DNA of 64,000 nucleotides from Exiguobacterium sp018617385 (GTDB taxonomy: Bacteria > Bacillota > Bacilli > Exiguobacteriales > Exiguobacteriaceae): the NCBI RefSeq assembly GCF_018617385.1, contig NZ_JACSKA010000001.1:1240001-1304000 (forward strand), given 5' to 3'. Below, in pieces: positions 59,907-64,000 of the stretch. Each line of letters opens with the position of its first letter. Within the stretch, counting starts at the first letter, position 1. The notes beneath the pieces are model-generated. The model ran no database searches. It was not told the DNA's origin and saw nothing but the letters and a program-made list of their open reading frames with translations. The position numbers were made by a program, and so were the translations under genes.

Positions 59907-60673
59907 GAGTTCGACTCCTTTTGTGTGCGTAGTAGGTATTCATCAAGTTGTTGGGTGAACGCTCGCTCACGTTGTGGTGAGATGTTTCCATCATCATAAC
60001 GTGTCTCTAAATAGGTAAGTAGGGATGCATCGAGCTCGATTCGTTTCGCCCAAGTCGACAACGTCTCAGTTGGGCGACGACGTTTATATGGAGGTAACGC
60101 TGCTTCGAATTGAATCAACTGCTTTCGGATAGCCGATGCTGGTAATGGATGAACCGTTCGGTTTATCTGCATCGACGCGTTGTCAGAAGTCACTAGCGAG
60201 TGATCCTCGATATCTAACTCTCCCTCCTCGCTTTGTTTTTTCGAAGGGCGTCGTCTTTTCCAGAGCCACCATCCGAGCAAGATAAGCAGTCCGGTAATCA
60301 TGTATGGGAGGTAGGAGACACTGCTCGTCTCTTCTCCTGACGGGTTTCCGTAAGAAGGGGATTGGTCCCTGATCCGCTCTTTCGGTGTACCACCTGACTC
60401 GTCTTCTGAGTCAATCATTGCTCCGTCTGGACCGTTCCCTTCTGGTTCTTCATATGGCGCATCCCCACACCAAAAGTCGACATCCGTCACTTCGAAAATC
60501 CCTAAAAATTTTCGTTTGTCATGACAGTCGGTGACCCAACTCGTAATCTCGCTCCCTGAGATATCTAATGATTGGTAGTAACGGTATCCCAGTTGACCGG
60601 AATAGGAGATGAGGGCGACAAGTAGTAAGGAGAATAGAATCCCTGACACAAAAATCGTTTTGGCTTGTTTCAT
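59903..60673 (-). CDS. DUF4129-domain membrane protein (module 2, first gene)
   Basis: The 256-residue protein has an N-terminal membrane helix (GILFSLLLVALISYSGQLGY), an acidic extracellular segment with two Cys, a second helix (MITGLLILLGWWLWK) and a cytoplasmic DUF4129 domain (RRRPTETLSTWAKRIELDASLLTYLETRYDDG). It opens the operon DUF4129-MoxR-DUF58-57.9kb-56.5kb genes, an order different from module 1. Confidence 0.82.
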   Translation of the reverse strand: MKQAKTIFVSGILFSLLLVALISYSGQLGYRYYQSLDISGSEITSWVTDCHDKRKFLGIFEVTDVDFWCGDAPYEEPEGNGPDGAMIDSEDESGGTPKERIRDQSPSYGNPSGEETSSVSYLPYMITGLLILLGWWLWKRRRPSKKQSEEGELDIEDHSLVTSDNASMQINRTVHPLPASAIRKQLIQFEAALPPYKRRRPTETLSTWAKRIELDASLLTYLETRYDDGNISPQRERAFTQQLDEYLLRTQKESNS

Positions 60674-60805
60674 TGGCGTTTCCGTATATGTAGATTCGGT
60701 TTCATCTTAAGTGACGGCTCCTCCCATAGTCTAAATCCTTTTTTTGGAAATCGGATTAACAGGATTATACCATGCACCTTAACGGAATATTCAGTTATTT
60801 TTAGA

Positions 60806-60838
60806 CAAAAGAAAAATGCCCGTTCATTGAACGAGCAT
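60806..60838 (-). terminator. Terminator after the DUF3916-like gene
   Basis: On the minus strand ATGCTCGTTC pairs with GAACGGGCAT, followed by TTTTTC; overlaps the gene's 3' end. Confidence 0.75.
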
Positions 60839-61315
60839 CCACACTTCTCTACCTTCACCCTCTTCATCGAATATCCACTCTTCAAATCCGTACACGCGAA
60901 TATCTCGGTCACTACGGATGACCCATTTGTTCAAAAACGTTTTTTCATGAGGGATCGGAATCCATTTTTGGTGGGATGAATCACGCCGCATAAACGTCTG
61001 TAACCCCTCTTCATCTTCAAATATGAGAAGTTCAGAGTTCCAGAGTGTAGGAAAATCTAGCAGCACGACAACTCGCATTCGTTCATCTACACGCAACTCT
61101 ACTAGTCGTTTCGCTTCATTGAGCAGAGTATGGATGAGTGACTGTTTGATTTGGGCATTGTGTTGAATATCCATTAAAAAAGTTTGTCCGACCGGAATCT
61201 TGGCATACCAATACCCATTATGAAACTCCGTTGGAAAATCCTCATGATTTTCTTGTATATTTCGCTGAAGACGACTTAACTTTCGTTTCAGACCACGCAC
61301 TTTCCGATGTCTCAT
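60824..61315 (-). CDS. DUF3916-like protein of unknown function
   Basis: The 163-residue protein begins MRHRKVRGLKRKLSRLQRN, a basic helix typical of DUF3916-like proteins of Bacillus, and continues with a mixed alpha/beta body (WYAKIPVGQTFLMD, VDERMRVVVLLDFPTLW). The start overlaps the DinB-like gene by 4 bases. Family naming is tentative and function unknown. Confidence 0.65.
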   Translation of the reverse strand: MRHRKVRGLKRKLSRLQRNIQENHEDFPTEFHNGYWYAKIPVGQTFLMDIQHNAQIKQSLIHTLLNEAKRLVELRVDERMRVVVLLDFPTLWNSELLIFEDEEGLQTFMRRDSSHQKWIPIPHEKTFLNKWVIRSDRDIRVYGFEEWIFDEEGEGREVWMLVQ

Positions 61316-61779
61316 TTCAGGATGGACTCGACTTGCTTCATATGGTGTCGGTCATGCTCGATGAACTCTCCGATGATTACATGTAACGAGTATGGGACAC
61401 CTTGATGCGGATCATGCGAGACACCATTCGCTGTCGTTTTATAAGTCAGCGCCTCCTCACTTAAGGACTCGAGCATGGTGACGAGCGTTCGCCGACTTTG
61501 TAGTGATTCCTTCAATACGACGTCACCTGATAACTGCTCCGCCCTTTTCGTCGCCCGTGCGTTAAACGAGTCAAAGTCAGGGAAGATCATCCCTTCCCCG
61601 TTCTTCACCGATGGGATGATGACATTCAACAGATGGTTGTCCCAATGGGCGATATGTAAGACGATTTGCTTTATGGACCACTTCTCCGAGTCGATTTGTT
61701 TATTCCAATCAGATTCACTCAGCTTTTCTAACGAATCGAGCCATTCTGTATACGATGCGAATTCTTGAATGACTTGCAT
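61312..61779 (-). CDS. DinB-like four-helix protein
   Basis: The 155-residue protein has the DinB-like fold pattern: WSIKQIVLHIAHWDNHLLNVI with a metal-binding His and a late IIGEFIEHDRHHMKQVESIL whose HxxxH-like His residues would complete a metal site. These proteins often serve thiol-dependent detoxification or DNA-damage response; the specific role is unknown. Operon with the preceding DUF3916-like gene. Confidence 0.82.
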   Translation of the reverse strand: MQVIQEFASYTEWLDSLEKLSESDWNKQIDSEKWSIKQIVLHIAHWDNHLLNVIIPSVKNGEGMIFPDFDSFNARATKRAEQLSGDVVLKESLQSRRTLVTMLESLSEEALTYKTTANGVSHDPHQGVPYSLHVIIGEFIEHDRHHMKQVESILK

Positions 61780-61842
61780 CCAATCCCCTCCCCGTTCGCT
61801 TTAAATTACTGCGATTATAGCACGAACGAGTCTTTTCATATC

Positions 61843-61875
61843 AAAAAACGGCACCGTTCTTCATGAACGATGCCG
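61843..61875 (-). terminator. Terminator after the purine permease gene
   Basis: On the minus strand CGGCATCGTTC pairs with GAACGGTGCCG, followed by T6. Confidence 0.88.
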
Positions 61876-61884
61876 CGCGTGTCT

Positions 61885-63147
61885 CTATAACCAGACTGGT
61901 AATGAGAAGAAAACTAAGAACAATACGGTCAAGACACCGACGACCGGACTGAGTGACCGGTAGCCCTTCTTGAACAAGACAATCATCGTGTACGCGATGA
62001 ACCCGAGTCCGATCCCATCGACGATGGAATACGTGAACGGAATCATGATGATGACGAGAATCGCCGGGAAGGCATGCTCCCAGTTATCGAGAGGCAAATG
62101 CTTCACGTTTTGGAACATCATCATGCCGATGATAATCAACACCGGTGCGATCGCCGTCACCGGGATGATGGCAAAGAGCGGTAGCAATAAGAGTGATACC
62201 ACATACAATCCAGACGTGACGAACGAAGCGATCCCGCCTCGCGCCCCGACCGATATTCCGGCAGCCACTTCGACCGTCGAGACGGTCGGGCTTGACCCGA
62301 ACATGGCCCCGGCCATCGTCGAGAGACCTTGTGCGACGAGACCTTTCGGCGCCTCTTCTTCTTTGCCGATTGCCCGTGTCTGATTCTGAATCAAGCTGAT
62401 GTTTTCAATCAACAAGACGAGCGTCAGCACACCGACCGCGACGAAGAAGAGTGGAGATGTCGACTCGGCGAACGAGATGTTCCCAAATACCGTGCCGAAC
62501 GATTCGAAGAACGGTGTCAACGCGAAGCTTCCCGTCCAATCGAGTGTTCCCATCACGGCACTGAGTCCGACACCGAAACCGATTGTCCAAAGAAAGCTGC
62601 TCGGCCCCATCTTCAAGAACAGTAAGATGGCGACGAAGAGTGACAGGAATGCGACTTGGACGTCACGCTCCCCGAGATCACCGATGTGAAGCAATGCCCC
62701 TCCCCCGCCTGAGACGATCCCTGCCGCCTCGAGCCCGATCAAGATGAGGAAGAGGCCAAGACCGACCGTCAATCCGTCATGAATGATCGGCGGGAACGCG
62801 TTCGCCAATTTCCTCGCGACTTTGGTGACCGTCAATAGTACGACGAGTACACCTGAGACGAACGATACGGCGAGCGCACTTTGCCAGCTCAACCCCATCT
62901 GCAGGACGAGCGTGTACGTGAAGAGCGCATTAATCCCCATTCCCGGTAACAAGAGAAGCGGTAGATTGAAGAATCCCGCAATCAATGTCCCGATGATGCT
63001 TGTCAAAATCGCTCCGACGAGCGCCCCCTCGAACGGGAGTCCGGCTTGTGTCAAGATTGCCGCATGTACGGCCGGGATGTATGCTGTCGCCAGAAAGTTC
63101 AGCACGCCCCCGTATGTTTCTGTTTTCCATTCTGTTTGTTTTGCCAT
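61885..63147 (-). CDS. NCS2 (AzgA/PbuG-type) guanine/hypoxanthine permease
   Basis: I start at the ATG at 63147, 9 bases after AAAGGA. The 420-residue protein has about fourteen membrane segments and the AzgA-type pattern ETYGGVLNFLATAYIPAVHAAIL, GMGINALFTYTLVL, HDGLTVGLGLFLILIGLEAAG and SPTVSTVEVAAGISVGARGG. Family members import guanine or hypoxanthine, sometimes adenine. No purine riboswitch is seen in its leader, unlike pbuG of Bacillus. A GTGTATACAC palindrome lies near the transcription start (63183-63192). Confidence 0.9.
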   Translation of the reverse strand: MAKQTEWKTETYGGVLNFLATAYIPAVHAAILTQAGLPFEGALVGAILTSIIGTLIAGFFNLPLLLLPGMGINALFTYTLVLQMGLSWQSALAVSFVSGVLVVLLTVTKVARKLANAFPPIIHDGLTVGLGLFLILIGLEAAGIVSGGGGALLHIGDLGERDVQVAFLSLFVAILLFLKMGPSSFLWTIGFGVGLSAVMGTLDWTGSFALTPFFESFGTVFGNISFAESTSPLFFVAVGVLTLVLLIENISLIQNQTRAIGKEEEAPKGLVAQGLSTMAGAMFGSSPTVSTVEVAAGISVGARGGIASFVTSGLYVVSLLLLPLFAIIPVTAIAPVLIIIGMMMFQNVKHLPLDNWEHAFPAILVIIMIPFTYSIVDGIGLGFIAYTMIVLFKKGYRSLSPVVGVLTVLFLVFFSLPVWL

Positions 63148-63201
63148 AGGAATCAATCCTTTATTGGCACCCTCACCCACCCGTGTATACACACGAGATT
63201 G

Positions 63202-63231
63202 ATTATATCCTGTCAGACATCTAACAAGCAA
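63202..63231 (-). promoter_or_regulatory. Promoter of the purine permease gene
   Basis: On the minus strand TTGCTT, 18-base spacer and a perfect TATAAT, 50 bases before the start codon; a GTGTATACAC palindrome lies between. Confidence 0.5.
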
Positions 63232-63305
63232 GAGTGATTCGACTCAATTCCTTCTTTGGACCCATTTATGAGACCGATTCCATCAAAAGATTCATTTTAT
63301 AAAAC

Positions 63306-63321
63306 AAGAACGTTTGTTCTT
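63306..63321. promoter_or_regulatory. LexA-like inverted repeat (possible SOS box)
   Basis: AAGAAC-GTTT-GTTCTT contains GAAC-N4-GTTC, the core of the Bacillus LexA box CGAACN4GTTCG, with flanking A/T instead of C/G. It lies about 30 bases upstream of the extended -10 of the small toxin-like gene. Confidence 0.5.
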
Positions 63322-63349
63322 ATTTTCTGCGCATTTTTGCGAACAAATC

Positions 63350-63358
63350 TGTTATAAT
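63350..63358 (+). promoter_or_regulatory. Extended -10 promoter of the toxin-like mRNA
   Basis: TGT followed by a perfect TATAAT (63353-63358), i.e. TGnTATAAT. The -35 region is poor, as allowed for extended -10 promoters. Confidence 0.65.
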
Positions 63359-63420
63359 GAAGGGGCAGGTTAACGCAGCAATAGTGGGGTCAGCCGTCAA
63401 GTCCACAATGGAGGAAGGCG

Positions 63421-63552
63421 GTGGTGCGGATGGAACAACTTTGGACCTGGGTTGGGGATTATGTGATGATCCCAATCCTCGCTCCGATCATCGTTCACTT
63501 GGTGATTCACCGAACATCCGATCGTGCAACGTCTGAACGCACAAAAAAATGA
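63421..63552 (+). CDS. Fst-like small hydrophobic peptide (candidate type I toxin)
   Basis: A frame too short for ordinary gene finding: GTG at 63421 lies 6 bases after GGAGG (63410-63414) and gives 43 residues, ending TGA at 63550-63552; a second GTG and an ATG follow three and nine bases in. The product reads WTWVGDYVMIPILAPIIVHL then VIHRTSDRATSERTKK: a single membrane helix with a charged C-terminus. The core IAPIxVxLV resembles Fst-family toxins (Fst: VIAPIFVGLV). The leader is complementary to the 3' region, a terminator follows, and an antisense promoter faces it. Membrane toxicity is inferred, not shown. Confidence 0.6.
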   Translation: MVRMEQLWTWVGDYVMIPILAPIIVHLVIHRTSDRATSERTKK

Positions 63553-63580
63553 CCCCCTCGGCGCAATGAGATGGGTCACT
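63543..63580. terminator. Bidirectional terminator shared by toxin mRNA and antisense RNA
   Basis: TGACCC pairs with GGGTCA; leftward transcripts end in T7 (63549-63543), rightward ones in CTTTCT. It overlaps the peptide stop codon, the arrangement of Fst loci. Confidence 0.7.
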
Positions 63581-63640
63581 TTCTGATTCACTAACCATTG
63601 TGGCGGCTGGGACCACTCTTAAAGTGGTAGCCTGTAAGCC

Positions 63641-63673
63641 AGAGGTCGGTGTGTCCAGCACCGGTCTCTTTCT
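63641..63673 (+). terminator. Second hairpin/terminator downstream of the toxin-like gene
   Basis: AGAGGTCGGTG pairs with CACCGGTCTCT (two G-U pairs), followed by TTTCT. It would end read-through toxin transcripts and, on the minus strand, protect the antisense RNA 5' end. Confidence 0.55.
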
Positions 63674-63679
63674 ACTTGC

Positions 63680-63688
63680 ATCATACCA
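63680..63688 (-). promoter_or_regulatory. Extended -10 promoter of the antisense RNA
   Basis: On the minus strand TGG-TATGAT, a TGnTATGAT extended -10. No good -35. It faces the toxin promoter across the locus. Confidence 0.5.
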
Positions 63689-63764
63689 TACTTTATCCGC
63701 GTTTTCAGTAAGAGAAACGTTATTTGACACGAAAATCACAAATAATCTTACCGCTCAGGATCAA

Positions 63765-64000
63765 TCAGCCTGAGCGGTTTTCGTTCATCTCACTGTATCG
63801 GGAGAACCAGACGAGCATCGCGTCCGCATCTTCTTTCGGGATATCATCGATGGTCTCGACTGATAAGAATCCTCCACGTGTCGAGAACTGCACCGTACAT
63901 AACCCGAAACGGCGCTGCAAGAGCGATTGCTTCACTTGAATCTGTTCGATCCGTGGTTTGTCCGTCAAGAATGAGCGGACGTTGAATGCACCCGTTCGCA
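63765..64000 (-). CDS. Bacterial PH-domain (YdbT-like) membrane protein, C-terminal part
   Basis: The reading frame enters from the right edge and ends at 63765, giving about 78 residues. The pattern VRSFLTDKPRIEQIQVKQ-SLLQRRFGLCTVQ resembles the C-terminal bPH domain of YdbT, which follows several membrane helices in the full protein (not in the window). The family in B. subtilis (ydbS-ydbT) concerns resistance to amylolysin-type antimicrobials. The C-terminus is MNENRSG. A CCGCTCAGG/CCTGAGCGG hairpin (63751-63777) overlaps the stop. Confidence 0.8.
   Translation of the reverse strand, partial: RTGAFNVRSFLTDKPRIEQIQVKQSLLQRRFGLCTVQFSTRGGFLSVETIDDIPKEDADAMLVWFSRYSEMNENRSG

Larger units (their letters stand above)
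63543..63673 (-). ncRNA. Predicted antisense RNA (antitoxin candidate)
   Basis: A leftward transcript from the promoter at 63680-63688 would begin near 63673 and end at the T7 of the shared terminator, about 130 nt. Its 5' end would carry the hairpin of 63641-63669. Part of it (complement of 63623-63641) is imperfectly complementary to the toxin leader at 63383-63405. Existence is predicted from promoter and terminator only. Confidence 0.45.

Noticed and set aside
63148..63260. Purine riboswitch upstream of the NCS2 permease
   Set aside because: The conserved purine-aptamer bases (TATAATCC, GTTTCTACC, CCGTAAA-type) are not found on either strand; only a promoter and a GTGTATACAC palindrome are seen.
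63408..63540. Alternative frame beginning ATG at 63408 over the toxin-like gene
   Set aside because: Its product is Gly/Asp-rich with no coherent pattern and its start overlaps the GGAGG ribosome site used by the hydrophobic frame.

Overview
The window looks like chromosomal DNA of a low-to-mid G+C Gram-positive bacterium of the class Bacilli. Exiguobacterium is my best guess, by inference and without a search. The reasons are strong AGGAGG ribosome-binding sites with many TTG/GTG starts, two S-box (SAM-I) riboswitches, a sigma-B-type promoter before a YflT-like stress protein, an Spx paralogue, a sortase locus, and the order yneT-parE-parC next to sequences resembling the Bacillus dif site, as near the B. 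subtilis replication terminus. No rRNA, tRNA, CRISPR array, prophage or insertion sequence was seen.

Layout. 0-5 kb: end of an M32 carboxypeptidase, a glycerophosphodiesterase, a DUF4397 surface protein with its sortase, a MarR regulator, a RelA/SpoT-type synthetase and a stress gene. 5-12 kb: a reductase, a divergent glutamine synthetase, a peptide transporter, an MFS exporter behind a leader-peptide attenuator, and an AI-2E-family membrane protein. 12-17 kb: two S-box units, one with mtnE plus a GldA-like dehydrogenase and one with the methionine importer metQNI. 17-27.6 kb: an Spx-like regulator, a DUF302 protein, three tandem paralogous lipoproteins, a PAS chemoreceptor, a metallopeptidase, PatB and a two-gene unknown operon. 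27.7-37.1 kb: a Xer-type recombinase and GGDEF protein between dif-like sites, then yneT, parE and parC, and a third dif-like site at 37.1 kb.

37-64 kb: an amino-acid importer lacking its ATPase, a MoxR-DUF58-DUF4129 module, cardiolipin synthase, a cation/proton antiporter, a LysM-3D wall protein, several small regulator-plus-enzyme pairs with visible operators (HTH/hydrolase, ArsR/SDR, GntR/6-phospho-beta-glucosidase), a second MoxR-DUF58 operon and an NCS2 purine permease. At 63.3-63.7 kb there is a compact locus with the architecture of an Fst-like type I toxin-antitoxin system: a GAAC-N4-GTTC (LexA-like) inverted repeat, a 43-codon membrane peptide, a shared terminator and a convergent antisense promoter. 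A PH-domain protein runs off the right edge.

The most unusual items are the type I toxin-antitoxin candidate, the uORF/terminator attenuator before the MFS exporter, the recombinase with its dif-like sites, the lipoprotein triplet, and the S-box-controlled dehydrogenase. All functional statements are from reading the sequence; no searches were run.
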